A stretch of DNA of 64,000 nucleotides from DATGMS01 sp040905145 (GTDB lineage: Bacteria > Bacteroidota > Bacteroidia > Cytophagales > Cyclobacteriaceae). Positions 8,510 through 18,329 of the stretch are shown piece by piece. Within the stretch, counting starts at the first letter, position 1. Each line of letters opens with the position of its first letter. The stretch is taken from NCBI GenBank assembly GCA_040905145.1, contig JBBDSC010000226.1, positions 1-64,000 on the forward strand, given 5' to 3'. The notes below the pieces were generated by a model. That model had not been told where the DNA came from. It did no database searches and saw only the letters and a program-made list of their open reading frames with translations. The translations under genes were made by a program, and so were the position numbers.

Positions 8510-10114
8510 ATGTCAACTTCTATAATACCTATGAAATACATTTTTGCCTTAATTACCGGCTTTTTCCTATTTCAAGTTGCCTCTGCGCAAAATAAAGAAG
8601 TAAGTATATATAACAGTGATTCGACCCTTAGCGGCACCGGTGTAATGATCAATAACAAGATGGATGGCCTGTGGAAATTCCTTGATACCAAAACCAACAA
8701 ACTTGTTCAGCAAGGCAATTTTCAGGATGGGGAAAAAGATGGTACATGGATTATCTATCATACCAACAATCAAAAACAAATCGAAGCAGAATACCGCAAT
8801 GACCTCTTAAATGGTGCCTATAGAAAATACGATGAAGAAGGAGTCTTAATATTGGAAAACATTTTTCAGGACAGCGTGTTGATAGGTCCCCATAAAGAAT
8901 ATTACGGAAAAGCCGACGGACTTAATTATGTAGAACCCAAGCAAGTGAAAATTGAAGGACAATACCTGAACGGCAAGAAAAATGGGGAATGGTTATCTTA
9001 TTATGAAAATGGGCAATTGGCGGTGAAGCAAACATTTTCCGAAGGAACTTTGGAAGGACCTTACTTAGAGTACTCCCCTTTTGGACAGCTAGTGATAGAA
9101 ACCACCTATAAAAACAATAAACCCCAAGGTGTCTTTAAAAGATATAGCTTGGGGAATACCTTACAGGAAGTGGGGGAATATGACATGGGTAAAAAAGTAG
9201 GCAAATGGACCACCTATTTTCCGGAAAGCAAGATCATCGAATCAGAATCTATTTATGACGATAAAGGGAATAAAACCGGGGTTTGGACCTATTACTACGA
9301 AAACAGAAGAGTGGCACGAATTGAAAAATACGAAAATGGCATTGCTGTAGGCACCTGGGAGGAATTTTTCCCCAATAAATCCCTGGCCAAAAGAAAGACT
9401 TATGAACTGGGCGTACCAGTAGGGGAATATGTGGAAAACCACAGTAACGGTAAAATATCCGTTTCGGGACAATATGAAAACGGCGCCAGAACAGGGCTTT
9501 GGAAGAATTTTTATCCAGATGGCCAAGTTTATTCCATTGGTGAATACCACTTGGATGTAAAATCAGGAAATTGGAAGTATTTTAACAAAATAGGAATTTT
9601 AATAGCAGAGGGAGAATATAAACTTGGTTTAGAACATGGACAATGGTTTTTCTATTATGATGGGGGCCAGTTAAAATCAGTGGGCAGCTATTTCTATGGT
9701 TTTGAAGATGGGGACTGGGGATTGTTTTATGACAATAAACAGTTGACCCAAGAGGAAACTTGGGACAAGGGTAGGTTAATGAACATCAGTGCATATTATA
9801 ACTATGATGGTTCCAAAACATTGGATCCCGGAACCTTAAAATCCGGTGAAGGTAGCCGGATCACTTATTATATTAATGAAAGGAAGGAGTCAGAAGGCCA
9901 GTATAAATTTGGCAAACCCGAAGGGGAATGGAAATATTATCATGATAATGGAAATCTTGCCTCCGAAGGTCTAATGATGGAAGGAAAAAAAGAAGGAACA
10001 TGGAAGTATTATGGCCGAAATGGTTCATTGACTGATGTAATTACTTTTGAAGAGGGTGAAATGGTGCCTGAGGAAATCCCCGAAGCTGAATTAATGTTTC
10101 AAAACTTCAATTAA
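8510..10114 (+). CDS. Secreted YwqK/MORN-like repeat protein
   Basis: Up to 534 residues. ATG codons at 8510 and 8531 are both in frame; the second gives a textbook signal peptide (M-K-Y-I-F-A-L-I-T-G-F-F-L-F-Q-V-A-S-A-Q) and is the more likely start. The rest is a long array of repeats of about 22-24 residues of the form G-x-W-x-x-Y-Y-x-N-G-x-L-x-x-E-G-x-Y, as in the 'toxin-antitoxin system YwqK family antitoxin' and MORN-variant proteins common in Bacteroidota. At least sixteen units can be counted by eye. Such proteins are thought to be periplasmic or surface binding scaffolds; no enzymatic motif is present. The antitoxin label in databases is not supported by anything next to this gene. 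Confidence 0.82.
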   Translation: MSTSIIPMKYIFALITGFFLFQVASAQNKEVSIYNSDSTLSGTGVMINNKMDGLWKFLDTKTNKLVQQGNFQDGEKDGTWIIYHTNNQKQIEAEYRNDLLNGAYRKYDEEGVLILENIFQDSVLIGPHKEYYGKADGLNYVEPKQVKIEGQYLNGKKNGEWLSYYENGQLAVKQTFSEGTLEGPYLEYSPFGQLVIETTYKNNKPQGVFKRYSLGNTLQEVGEYDMGKKVGKWTTYFPESKIIESESIYDDKGNKTGVWTYYYENRRVARIEKYENGIAVGTWEEFFPNKSLAKRKTYELGVPVGEYVENHSNGKISVSGQYENGARTGLWKNFYPDGQVYSIGEYHLDVKSGNWKYFNKIGILIAEGEYKLGLEHGQWFFYYDGGQLKSVGSYFYGFEDGDWGLFYDNKQLTQEETWDKGRLMNISAYYNYDGSKTLDPGTLKSGEGSRITYYINERKESEGQYKFGKPEGEWKYYHDNGNLASEGLMMEGKKEGTWKYYGRNGSLTDVITFEEGEMVPEEIPEAELMFQNFN

Positions 10115-10357
10115 TGGCTCACTTTTTGTGCATGGGGCATTTGACTACATTATTTATTAACAAAGCACCTGTTATAGGTTAGTATAAGGGATCCAATCTT
10201 CCATGTTAAACCTTATTTAATGTGGTTATTTTTTATTTTACCACTTTAATAGTAAATGGAAAATTATAATTTAAAATAATATTCCAAATTTATAGATCCT
10301 GATTAAACTTTTAATTTAACTGCAACGTTAAACGGGTAAGTACTAAATCTCAATGTT

Positions 10358-11719
10358 ATGAAAAAGTCACTAATCAATCGGATTTCAGGTATAAAAGTTG
10401 GCGTTTTAATTGGTTTAATTGGCCTATTGTCTATCAAAACATCAACGGCTGAGGTCCTCCAAACAAGGATATCATTTCAGGTATTTTATGATGAACTTCT
10501 CCCTTATGGGGATTGGATCAATGATCCTGTCCATGGGTATGTTTGGGTCCCTTATGCAGAACCAAATTTTCAACCTTATGCTACCAATGGTTATTGGGTA
10601 ATGTCGACTTACGGCAATACCTGGGTTTCCAACTATGAATGGGGCTGGGCCCCCTTCCATTATGGCAGATGGTATTTTGACGATTATTTGGGATGGGCCT
10701 GGGTTCCCGGCTATGAATGGGGTCCTGCATGGGTAAATTGGAGAACCGGGGGCGGTTATTATGGATGGGCACCTTTGATGCCTGGTATTAGTATCCAAGT
10801 GGCCATCAATATCCCCAGCCATCATTGGATCTTCGTACCAAGAAGAAGGCTGATCAGTAGGAATATATACAACTACTATATTTCCAGGAAAAATGTCTAT
10901 AGGATATACAACCAGACCACCGTTATCAACAACACTTATGTATACAATAACAGGACCTATAGATCAGGGCCAGAAAGAAGGGAAATAGAAAGGGTGACGA
11001 GAAGATCTGTACCTGTCTATCAAGTGAACAACAGCAGCAGGCCTGGAAGATCAGCGGTAAGCAGAAATTCCTTACAAGTCTACCGGCCTGAGATCAGACA
11101 GGTGATCAATAATAGCAGAAGCACACAGGCAAGGCCTTCCAGGGTAGTTACGGCCAATGAGCATAAGGTAAATATGGTCAACCGGAAAAACAGTAGAAGC
11201 ACTGCTAATTCAACCCAGGCCCGTACCGCACCTGCCAATTCCCGAACCAACAACAGGGCCACTGAAACCGTACGGAATAATAATTCTACCAGAAGGCGAG
11301 TAGAGGCTACGGCTGGAAACAGCTCCAGGACAAACATGAACAATCCCAGGATCCAATCGCCAGCTAACAGCAACCAAAGGGCCACGCCAAACCGTCCAGG
11401 CAATGCCACTAGGCAGGCAACCGAACAATCGAGAGTAAATGCCAATCAAAATAGAAAGGTACAATCCCCTGTTCATCAAAGACCTACGGATGTTAGACAG
11501 CAGAGATCAACAGGAAGACAAGTAAGGTCTGAAAGCCAGGCCTCTAGAGGTAATAGATCCGTTCAACCTGGACGATCAAGCAACCAGGTACGGACGGCAC
11601 CGGCTCAAAAAAGCAGAAGCACTCCTAGAGTATCCTCTAGCAGTACCCGAGAGAGAAACAGTGGGAACGCAAGCAGAAGCAACACCCAAAACCGCCGGTC
11701 TACCAGAGGAAACAACTAA
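10358..11719 (+). CDS. DUF6600-type secreted protein with Arg/Asn/Ser-rich tail
   Basis: The 453-residue protein has an N-terminal signal or anchor segment (about residues 12-32). A Trp/Tyr/Gly-rich domain follows at about 40-160, with repeated blocks such as Y-G-D-W, Y-V-W-V-P, E-W-G-W-A-P-F-H-Y-G-R-W and W-A-W-V-P-G, as in DUF6600 proteins. The last 250 residues are low-complexity, basic and dominated by R, N, S, T and Q. The domain resembles a small aromatic beta-repeat module found in envelope proteins of Bacteroidota and Acidobacteria; its molecular role is unknown. The basic tail could bind polyanions such as DNA or lipopolysaccharide, but that is inference. It is followed 27 bp later by the creatininase-like gene. 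Confidence 0.78.
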   Translation: MKKSLINRISGIKVGVLIGLIGLLSIKTSTAEVLQTRISFQVFYDELLPYGDWINDPVHGYVWVPYAEPNFQPYATNGYWVMSTYGNTWVSNYEWGWAPFHYGRWYFDDYLGWAWVPGYEWGPAWVNWRTGGGYYGWAPLMPGISIQVAINIPSHHWIFVPRRRLISRNIYNYYISRKNVYRIYNQTTVINNTYVYNNRTYRSGPERREIERVTRRSVPVYQVNNSSRPGRSAVSRNSLQVYRPEIRQVINNSRSTQARPSRVVTANEHKVNMVNRKNSRSTANSTQARTAPANSRTNNRATETVRNNNSTRRRVEATAGNSSRTNMNNPRIQSPANSNQRATPNRPGNATRQATEQSRVNANQNRKVQSPVHQRPTDVRQQRSTGRQVRSESQASRGNRSVQPGRSSNQVRTAPAQKSRSTPRVSSSSTRERNSGNASRSNTQNRRSTRGNN

Positions 11720-11746
11720 ATACTACATCTACAAAAATCCCTGAAT

Positions 11747-12508
11747 ATGAGACCTTATATCCTGTCCGAAACCAACTGGAAAGCCATTAAAGAGGAAAAT
11801 TTTGAAGTAGCCATTCTACCTTGGGGAGCCACTGAAGCCCATAATTACCATTTACCTTATGGAACGGATATTTACGAAGCGGATTCCATTGCTGCTGGTG
11901 CAGGCAAAATAGCTTGGGAAGCAGGAGCCAAAATAATAGTGCTCCCCACCCTCCCTTTTGGTGTAAATACAGGTCAGGCTGATATTTATCTGGATATCAA
12001 CATCAATCCAAGCACCCAATTGGCCATCCTTAAAGATATAGTAGAAGTACTAAGCCGACAAAATATCAAGAAACTATTGATTCTCAACAGCCATGGCGGC
12101 AATGATTTTAAGACACTGCTCAGGGAAATAGGTTTACTATATCCGGACATGTTCCTTGCTTCCTGTAACTGGTTTCAATCTCTTGATAAATCGGAGTTTT
12201 TTGAACACAAAGGGGATCATGCCGACGAAATGGAGACAAGTTTGATCCAGTATCTCCACCCCCACCTGGTATTGCCATTGACTGAAGCAGGAGAAGGTAA
12301 GGAAAAGAAATCCAAAATAAAAGGCATACAGGAAGGGTGGGCTTGGTCTGAGCGACGTTGGTCCATGGTGACAGCAGACACTGGCATCGGAAATCCCAAA
12401 GCTTCCTCCAAAGAAAAAGGGTCTCGCTTTTTTGAGGCTGTCACCCAAAAAGTCGCAGAGCTTTTTATAGAAATTGCTGCGGTAGAGGTGGAAAACAGGT
12501 ATGAGTAA
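11747..12508 (+). CDS. Creatininase-family amidohydrolase
   Basis: The 253-residue protein carries the metal-binding landmarks of creatininase and related cyclic-amide hydrolases: W-G-A-T-E-A-H-N near residue 25, H-L-P-Y-G-T-D near 34, N-S-H-G-G-N near 115, and G-D-H-A-D-E-M-E-T-S near 160, which contains the acid and His ligands. It is cytoplasmic. Family members act on creatinine, on amides in cofactor synthesis (MftE, the ArfB-like FAPy deformylase) or on unknown substrates; neighbours give no hint here. The 95 bp after the stop contain a coding-like 27-codon stretch in another frame (12511-12594) without a start, which I could not identify. Confidence 0.87.
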   Translation: MRPYILSETNWKAIKEENFEVAILPWGATEAHNYHLPYGTDIYEADSIAAGAGKIAWEAGAKIIVLPTLPFGVNTGQADIYLDININPSTQLAILKDIVEVLSRQNIKKLLILNSHGGNDFKTLLREIGLLYPDMFLASCNWFQSLDKSEFFEHKGDHADEMETSLIQYLHPHLVLPLTEAGEGKEKKSKIKGIQEGWAWSERRWSMVTADTGIGNPKASSKEKGSRFFEAVTQKVAELFIEIAAVEVENRYE

Positions 12509-12603
12509 ACAGAGAAATTCTCATAGAAGCTGTGAAAGAATTAGAAGCCCTCGGTACTAAAGCCTATGAAAAACTTCAAATAACTGACCACTGAATAAAG
12601 CAG

Positions 12604-13713
12604 CTATGTGGCATTCCCCAATTTCCTGATATGCAGAAGGTGCGAAATAAATGCCTTTCCAATCGTTTGGTGTTCCAAGTAGGCTATATTGAATTCCTGG
12701 CAGGTTTCCTTCACCAGTTTATTGATATGGGGATAATGTATATGGCTTATCCCCGGAAATAAATGGTGCTCTACCTGAAAGTTTAGCCCCCCCAAAAACC
12801 AGGAGATTATTTTACTTTTAGTGGCAAAGTTTGCAGTGGTGCATAACTGGTGAACGGCCCATTCTTTTTGGATTTTATTGGTGTTTGCATCCGGTGCGGG
12901 AAATTGTGTGCCTTCTACAACATGCGCCAATTGAAATACAATACTGATAGAAAAGCCACACACTACACTCACAACAATAAATCCTATAAATGTTTCAACC
13001 CAGCCCACCATTATTATTGGCAGAATCAGGTATATGAATAAATATCCAGCTTTTGTTATCCAAAAGATCAGATGTTCTTTTCTGTTCAATTTCTTTCGCT
13101 TTCCGTCCCTTTCCATTTTTCGTGAAAAATATTTTTCAAAATCCTGGTATAGAACCCAGGCCATATAGGATATCCCATAAAGTAAGACCCAATAAAAGTG
13201 TTGGAATTGATGATACCAAAGCCTTGGTTGCTCTTCATGCAACCTCATAAATTTCACATCTATATCATGGTCCATCCCTTTAATATTTGTATAGGTATGG
13301 TGATCTATATTGTGCTTCTGTTTCCAGAAGTGAATAGTACCTCCCAAGAGATTGAGGGAGTAAGCTGAGATATCATTCAGCCATTTATATTTAGAAAAAC
13401 TTCCATGTCCCCCTTCATGCATGATATTAAAGCCGATAGCTGCAAGATTAATTCCCAGTAAACAACAAAGAACAATTGCCACTGCTGTTGAAGGCGTGAA
13501 AAAAACAAGAACAACATAAATGGCCACGGCAGACAATGCAATTAACAAGCTTTTGAAAAAAAGTTTGGATCCGCCCGTTCTGGAAACCTGGTTTTCCCTG
13601 AAATAATTGTTTACTTTGCCTTTTAAGGATCGAAAGAAAGGACTGCTGGTATTGTTAAAGCTGACTTTTGACATAAGACCTATAAAACGGATTAAATAAG
13701 AATTAAATTTCAA
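12604..13713 (-). CDS. Membrane fatty acid desaturase (acyl-lipid/CoA type)
   Basis: The 369-residue di-iron desaturase has all three histidine boxes: H-E-G-G-H near residue 99, H-N-I-D-H-H near 133, and Q-V-E-H-H near 315, where the Q in place of the first H is characteristic of front-end and linoleoyl-CoA desaturase-like enzymes. It has four or five membrane segments and lacks a fused cytochrome b5 domain. It should introduce a double bond into membrane acyl chains using O2 and an electron donor that is not encoded nearby. It is convergent with the creatininase-like gene. Confidence 0.9.
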   Translation of the reverse strand: MKFNSYLIRFIGLMSKVSFNNTSSPFFRSLKGKVNNYFRENQVSRTGGSKLFFKSLLIALSAVAIYVVLVFFTPSTAVAIVLCCLLGINLAAIGFNIMHEGGHGSFSKYKWLNDISAYSLNLLGGTIHFWKQKHNIDHHTYTNIKGMDHDIDVKFMRLHEEQPRLWYHQFQHFYWVLLYGISYMAWVLYQDFEKYFSRKMERDGKRKKLNRKEHLIFWITKAGYLFIYLILPIIMVGWVETFIGFIVVSVVCGFSISIVFQLAHVVEGTQFPAPDANTNKIQKEWAVHQLCTTANFATKSKIISWFLGGLNFQVEHHLFPGISHIHYPHINKLVKETCQEFNIAYLEHQTIGKAFISHLLHIRKLGNAT

Positions 13714-13820
13714 TTTTCAACAGTAATTTTTCAAGGAGAAGTAATACTAACCGATGGAAAGATCTGATGGATGGATGAAATTTCTCATTTTATGAGAGCC
13801 TATCTTTGGGAGATCCCCAT

Positions 13821-14540
13821 CTATTTTGCGGGGGGTTGGGTAGGCCTCACCTCGATTTTACTGGGCAGGGTCCTAGGGTTTAGTTTAAATAGATCCACTA
13901 CCAATTCCCCTATATCTTCGATTTGAATTTTCCAACTGTCCTTTTCATCTACTTCACGGTTGTTAAAACCCGTAGCCACAGAACCCGGCATTATCGTACT
14001 TACCCTGATACCTGATTGCCGCAGGTCCAGCATGACCGCCTGGGTAAAACCTGTAAGGCCAAATTTGCTGGCATTATAGGCCGATCCCCCGGCAAAGAAA
14101 TTAGTCCCTGCCAAGCTGGAAATTGTGATAAAATAACCTTTTGATGCTTTCAATGCCTCTAAGGCCGCTTTTATACTATAAAATACCCCCGTAAGGTTGG
14201 TATCGATCGTTTCTTGCCACTTTTCCACGCTTAGCTCCTCCACTGGGGCAAAATGCCCCACCCCAGCATTGGCTACAAATAAATCTATTTGTCCCCACTT
14301 CTCCCTGGTCAAGCGGACCGCATTTTCCTGATCTTTTAAGTCCCTAACATCCGCTTCTATTCCCAAAACCTCTCCTGTTCCTTCTTTTAAAAGTTTTTCG
14401 GCGGCTTCTTCAGCCCTCTTTTTGGAACGGCTCGTGATAGCAACATTCATCCCTTCATTTATAAGAGCTGAAGCAATGCCAAATCCTATACCTGTGCTTC
14501 CTCCTGTGATAATTGCTGTTTTATTATTAATGGACATCAT
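13821..14540 (-). CDS. Short-chain dehydrogenase/reductase
   Basis: The 239-residue classical SDR has the cofactor motif T-G-G-S-T-G-I-G near residue 12, N-A-G-V-G near 89, catalytic Ser in I-S-S-L-A-G and Y-N-A-S-K near 155. The basic residues after the second strand (S-R-S-K-K-R) suggest NADP(H). Two start codons are adjacent (14540 and 14537). Substrate is unknown. Its C-terminal segment (R-T-L-P-S-K-I-E-V-R-P) is the usual ending of this SDR group. Confidence 0.9.
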   Translation of the reverse strand: MMSINNKTAIITGGSTGIGFGIASALINEGMNVAITSRSKKRAEEAAEKLLKEGTGEVLGIEADVRDLKDQENAVRLTREKWGQIDLFVANAGVGHFAPVEELSVEKWQETIDTNLTGVFYSIKAALEALKASKGYFITISSLAGTNFFAGGSAYNASKFGLTGFTQAVMLDLRQSGIRVSTIMPGSVATGFNNREVDEKDSWKIQIEDIGELVVDLFKLNPRTLPSKIEVRPTQPPAK

Positions 14541-14594
14541 AAAGAAGTTTTTAATTTAAGCTCAAATTTCATCAATTTGGGATAACTGGTAAAA

Positions 14595-14630
14595 TTTAAA
14601 GGCTTATGGAAAATTTCATAAGCCTTTAAA
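14595..14630 (-). terminator. Hairpin downstream of the YtxH gene
   Basis: Perfect 14-bp arms at 14595-14608 and 14617-14630 enclose an 8-base loop. The hairpin lies 31 bp past the YtxH stop, between it and the SDR start. AT-rich ends on both sides make it a plausible intrinsic terminator. Confidence 0.7.
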
Positions 14631-14660
14631 CGGATAAATAAAAATAAGACAATGGATGAT

Positions 14661-14939
14661 TTATTTTATTCTATTGGTCACATCTTTGTCCAATTCATTT
14701 ACTTTACTTTTGCCCCTTTCACCCACATCGGATACATTTTTATTTACCTTGTCGAGTTTTTCTGTTACACCATCTATAAATCTATTGATCTGGGCATTGA
14801 TTTCATCCAGGTAATCATCTCCTTTTTTTGATAATTTTCTACGGGTGTCCTCTCCTTTTTCCGGAGCAATCAACACCCCGATTTGAATTCCTATCGCTAC
14901 ACCTGCGATTGCACTTAATAATAACTTTGATGCGTTCAT
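14661..14939 (-). CDS. YtxH-domain small membrane-anchored protein
   Basis: The 92-residue protein has one N-terminal membrane segment rich in Gly and Ala (residues 5-25), then the YtxH signature L-I-A-P-E-K-G-E-D-T-R-R-K-L, then a charged helical, probably coiled-coil tail that ends in lysines. Such proteins are common general-stress envelope proteins in Bacteroidota and Firmicutes; the molecular role is not known. It has its own terminator and a 239-bp upstream region that contains no other gene. Confidence 0.85.
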   Translation of the reverse strand: MNASKLLLSAIAGVAIGIQIGVLIAPEKGEDTRRKLSKKGDDYLDEINAQINRFIDGVTEKLDKVNKNVSDVGERGKSKVNELDKDVTNRIK

Positions 14940-15178
14940 AGTATTTAAAATTTAAAGGTTAACAATTAAGAATAAGTATTTTGAAAACGCAAACTGATAT
15001 CATTATCAAATTCCCGCTGTTGAATATCCTTACCCTTTTTGGTTTAATATATAAAGGCAACTATTATACCAAAGACAAAATTTTGATCTTTAAAGATTTA
15101 ATTTGATTAATTCATCGAATTATATAATATAGGCGTAAAAATTGAACACCTTTAATAAATTTTATACCTCATTACCTA

Positions 15179-17158
15179 TTGGTTTTAACCTTGAGCAAGA
15201 ATTTATTACCCATTCTGTTTCTATTGCTATCAATAGTCAACACCCCTGAAGGGATGGCACAAGATACCACCGCCAATGTGATGGATTCCATATTGGTCAA
15301 AAAGGGGTCATATTTCATCATTGATGATCAGATCATACAAGTTAAAAAAGACACTGTTTTTGTGTTTGTGGATAGTTTAGAGTATTCCATAGGAAATGCG
15401 GACGATGAAACTTTTTACAGAGAATTAAAAAAAGAGGCCTCCAAAAGAGAATGGAGTAAAAAATTATATGATTTTTTGATCATTGAACCTGGAGAGGGAA
15501 GCAATCCCCAGGAGCGAAATAATTTGTTTTTGGCCTCAAGAAAACTCCGCAATTATCGGGACAAGAGAATGAATGGATTTACATTCCGGCAGTTGGAGGT
15601 ATTTGGTCCCTCAATTGATGATACCACCAGGCAACCAAAGCTAATATTTGAAAAGATTGGAAATAACCTGCACATTACCACCAAGGAAAAGATCATCCAG
15701 AACAATTTACTTTTAAACAAAGGGGATCGTTTAAATTTTGAGAAAATTCAGGATGCGGAGCGGATTTTAAGGGAGCTTCCATTTATAAAGGATGCCAGGA
15801 TATTGCCCATAGATAGCCTCTCTTCAGGTGATTCATTAAGCTTACAGGTTTTGACACAGGATGTATTTGCTTATTCTTTTGGAGTTGATTTTTATGGCAC
15901 CAATGGAGGGGCACTCGAGGTGACTAACAATAATCTATTCGGACTCGGACATCAGCTCAGAAATCAGCTTAGCTTTAACAGGGAACATCCTGAAATGCAA
16001 GTGGGATATGGGCTAATGTATCGCATTCCTAATATCCGCAGAAGCTTTATCAGCGCGGAAGCAAATTATTTTAGGGATTATAATTCAAATTTAACCAATA
16101 TTGCCCTCCGCAGGGATTTTATCAGTCCACAAATAAAATATGCGGGTGGGGTGGATATTGGGGAAAGGTATATAAATCAACGATTTTTCATTCATGGTAG
16201 CGAAGATGATATTGATACCTTGAAATCTACCCATACTTATCAAAACCTCTGGTTTGGAAGGGCTTTCCGTATTAATTTCGGGGATAAGGAATTGAGTGAT
16301 CGAAGCAGGTTGGTTCTGTCAGGCAGGTATCATAGAAAAAGATATTCGGAAAGACCGGAGGTCACAGAAAATATAAACAGGGAATTTCACCATTCACAAA
16401 TGCTGATGGGATCCTTGTCATTTTCCACCAGACATTATTTCAGGGACAGGTTGGTGTATAGTTATGGCCGCACTGAAGATATTCCTTATGGACAAAAAAT
16501 ATCCCTGAGTAGCGGCTATGAAAGGAATGAGTTTTCTGACCGGACTTTTGCCAGTATCAATATGTCCTTTGGAAGGTTTATTTCTGAACTAGGTTATTTA
16601 TATACAGAAATCCTAGTGGAATCTTATTTTAGGAACGGCAAAAGTGAACAGGGTTTAGTAAGACCTGGCATCAATTATTTTAGTAACCTCTCAGACTGGG
16701 GAAGGTTTAAAACCCGGAGTTTTATTACCATTGAGTTTACCAGGGGCATAAACAGGTTTAACAATGAATTTCTAACGATAAACAGGGAATATGGTATTAG
16801 GGGATTCAATAGTGAGCGGGTATTGGGAAATCAGCGTTTAAACATCAGTTATGAACTGGTAGCATTTTCTCCGTCAAATATTATTGGATTCCGATTGGCC
16901 CCCTATTTTTTTTATGATGCGTCTATACTTGGCCAAAAAAACGACGCTATTTATAAGGGAAAGTATTACCATGGATTTGGTTTGGGCTGCAGGCTAAGAA
17001 ATGAAAATTTAACCTTTAATACTATTGAAGTCCGGTTGGGATTTTATCCCAATGGACCTGAGGATGTGGGCACATTGGGTTTTAACATTTCGGAGCAATT
17101 AAGGACCCGCTTTAAGGACTTTGATGTAAGGGCTCCGGGGGTAACGCTTTTTAGATAA
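15179..17158 (+). CDS. BamA/ShlB-like outer-membrane beta-barrel protein with POTRA-like region
   Basis: Up to 659 residues. No ATG precedes the signal peptide. The only in-frame starts are TTG codons at 15179 and 15191, and the second gives a clean signal peptide (M-S-K-N-L-L-P-I-L-F-L-L-L, cleavage near M-A-Q). Residues of about 155-215 look like a POTRA domain (L-H-I-T-T-K-E-K-I-I, then L-N-F-E-K-I-Q-D-A-E-R-I-L-R). From about 230 to the end there are alternating beta strands of an outer-membrane barrel, ending in a charged-aromatic strand with terminal G-V-T-L-F-R. It resembles the surface-antigen (Omp85-like) proteins of Bacteroidota; role as insertase or transporter is unknown. It is convergent with the antiporter gene. 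Confidence 0.78.
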   Translation: MVLTLSKNLLPILFLLLSIVNTPEGMAQDTTANVMDSILVKKGSYFIIDDQIIQVKKDTVFVFVDSLEYSIGNADDETFYRELKKEASKREWSKKLYDFLIIEPGEGSNPQERNNLFLASRKLRNYRDKRMNGFTFRQLEVFGPSIDDTTRQPKLIFEKIGNNLHITTKEKIIQNNLLLNKGDRLNFEKIQDAERILRELPFIKDARILPIDSLSSGDSLSLQVLTQDVFAYSFGVDFYGTNGGALEVTNNNLFGLGHQLRNQLSFNREHPEMQVGYGLMYRIPNIRRSFISAEANYFRDYNSNLTNIALRRDFISPQIKYAGGVDIGERYINQRFFIHGSEDDIDTLKSTHTYQNLWFGRAFRINFGDKELSDRSRLVLSGRYHRKRYSERPEVTENINREFHHSQMLMGSLSFSTRHYFRDRLVYSYGRTEDIPYGQKISLSSGYERNEFSDRTFASINMSFGRFISELGYLYTEILVESYFRNGKSEQGLVRPGINYFSNLSDWGRFKTRSFITIEFTRGINRFNNEFLTINREYGIRGFNSERVLGNQRLNISYELVAFSPSNIIGFRLAPYFFYDASILGQKNDAIYKGKYYHGFGLGCRLRNENLTFNTIEVRLGFYPNGPEDVGTLGFNISEQLRTRFKDFDVRAPGVTLFR

Positions 17159-17227
17159 AGCGGGATTTGAATGTGAGAAGATAATTCTGGGACAAACACA
17201 TGGGGGAGGATTTTCATCCATCTATTC

Positions 17228-18184
17228 CTAAGATCCACCAATTAAAAATATTAGGTAGGCGATATAGATACCGAGGAAAATAACTCCCTCCCATCTTTCC
17301 AAGCGTCTCCCTTTTCCGGTAAAAAGAAAAACAAACAATAACACTCCTGCAAGTATATTAAAGGCGATATCTATAAAAGAAGCAGATCTTACTATCACTG
17401 GAGTGATCACCGTAGAAGTTCCAAGGATAAAGAAAACATTAAAAATATTAGACCCAACAACATTTCCTATGGCAATATCCGGGTTCTTTTTTCTGACAGC
17501 GATTAAGGAAGTGGCGAGTTCAGGCAATGAAGTGCCGATGGAAACTATGGTTAAACCAATTACACGCTCAGATATGCCAAAGGATTGGGCAATATTTACA
17601 GCACTGGATACAATTAATCTTCCCCCGATCACCAAACCTAAAAGACCTAAAAGGATAAAAAGAACCCCTTTTAAATAAGTATAATTCTTGGATTCAATTT
17701 CTGCTTCATCAGGTGAATTTATTGAAAGTGAAATATTGTAAACCAAAAAAATCGAAAAGAATAAAAGCAATATTAATCCATCCGTCCTTGTGATCAGGTT
17801 TTGATCCATATTATCAAAAAAGACATCACTGGCAATGATATATACAGTAACCGCCGCCAGCAAGCTCAACGGGATTTCTATCCACGTGGTATTGTTTTTT
17901 ACTGTCAAGGGATAAATGATAGAGGTGATTCCCAATATCGCCAGCACATTGAACAGGTTACTTCCCAATACATTCCCCAGTACCATCTCTGTACTATTGT
18001 TGACCGAGGCAAAAACATTGACTGCAAGTTCCGGTGCAGAGGTGCCAAAAGCCACAATGGTCAATCCTATCACAATATTGGGAATCCCTAATTTTGAGGC
18101 AAGGCTAGAAGCCGCGTCTACCAATTTATCGGCTCCTAAAATCAGCATTACAAAACCTGCCAAAAGAATTAAAAGGTCTAACAT
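17228..18184 (-). CDS. Calcium/sodium antiporter (CaCA family, YrbG-type), copy 1
   Basis: The 318-residue inner-membrane exchanger has about ten helices in two inverted halves. The alpha-repeat motifs are complete: I-V-I-G-L-T-I-V-A-F-G-T-S-A-P-E-L near residue 40 and V-I-G-L-T-I-V-S-I-G-T-S-L-P-E-L near 200, each followed by G-N-V-x-G-S-N. It should expel Ca2+ (or another cation) in exchange for Na+ or H+. ATG at 18184 is the better start; the codon before it is TTG. A second copy with about 21 substitutions lies at 20751-21704 in the same orientation, and the similarity continues about 120 bp upstream of both starts, so the promoter was duplicated too. Confidence 0.92.
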   Translation of the reverse strand: MLDLLILLAGFVMLILGADKLVDAASSLASKLGIPNIVIGLTIVAFGTSAPELAVNVFASVNNSTEMVLGNVLGSNLFNVLAILGITSIIYPLTVKNNTTWIEIPLSLLAAVTVYIIASDVFFDNMDQNLITRTDGLILLLFFSIFLVYNISLSINSPDEAEIESKNYTYLKGVLFILLGLLGLVIGGRLIVSSAVNIAQSFGISERVIGLTIVSIGTSLPELATSLIAVRKKNPDIAIGNVVGSNIFNVFFILGTSTVITPVIVRSASFIDIAFNILAGVLLFVFLFTGKGRRLERWEGVIFLGIYIAYLIFLIGGS

Positions 18185-18303
18185 CAATATTTTATCTTTA
18201 GATATGACGCATGGGGCAGTATTATACCCTCAAAATTTTAAACAAAAATAGAAATTCCCGCCCAATAAACCTTATTATAGTTTTTTAGCTTTATAAAATC
18301 TCC
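17234..18303 (-). repeat. 1.07-kb duplicated segment, copy 1 (antiporter plus promoter)
   Basis: This segment matches 20754-21817 in the same orientation. Identity is high through the coding region and continues through the 5' flank to the sequence ttttagctttata. It ends near the stop codons. Confidence 0.85.
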
Positions 18304-18329
18304 TTTATACAAAAGGATTATTCAATTCG

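Noticed and set aside
12511..12594. 27-codon coding-like stretch (E-I-L-I-E-A-V-K-E-L-E-A-L-G) after the creatininase-like gene
   Set aside because: It is too short and lacks a start; it could be debris, but nothing identifies it.
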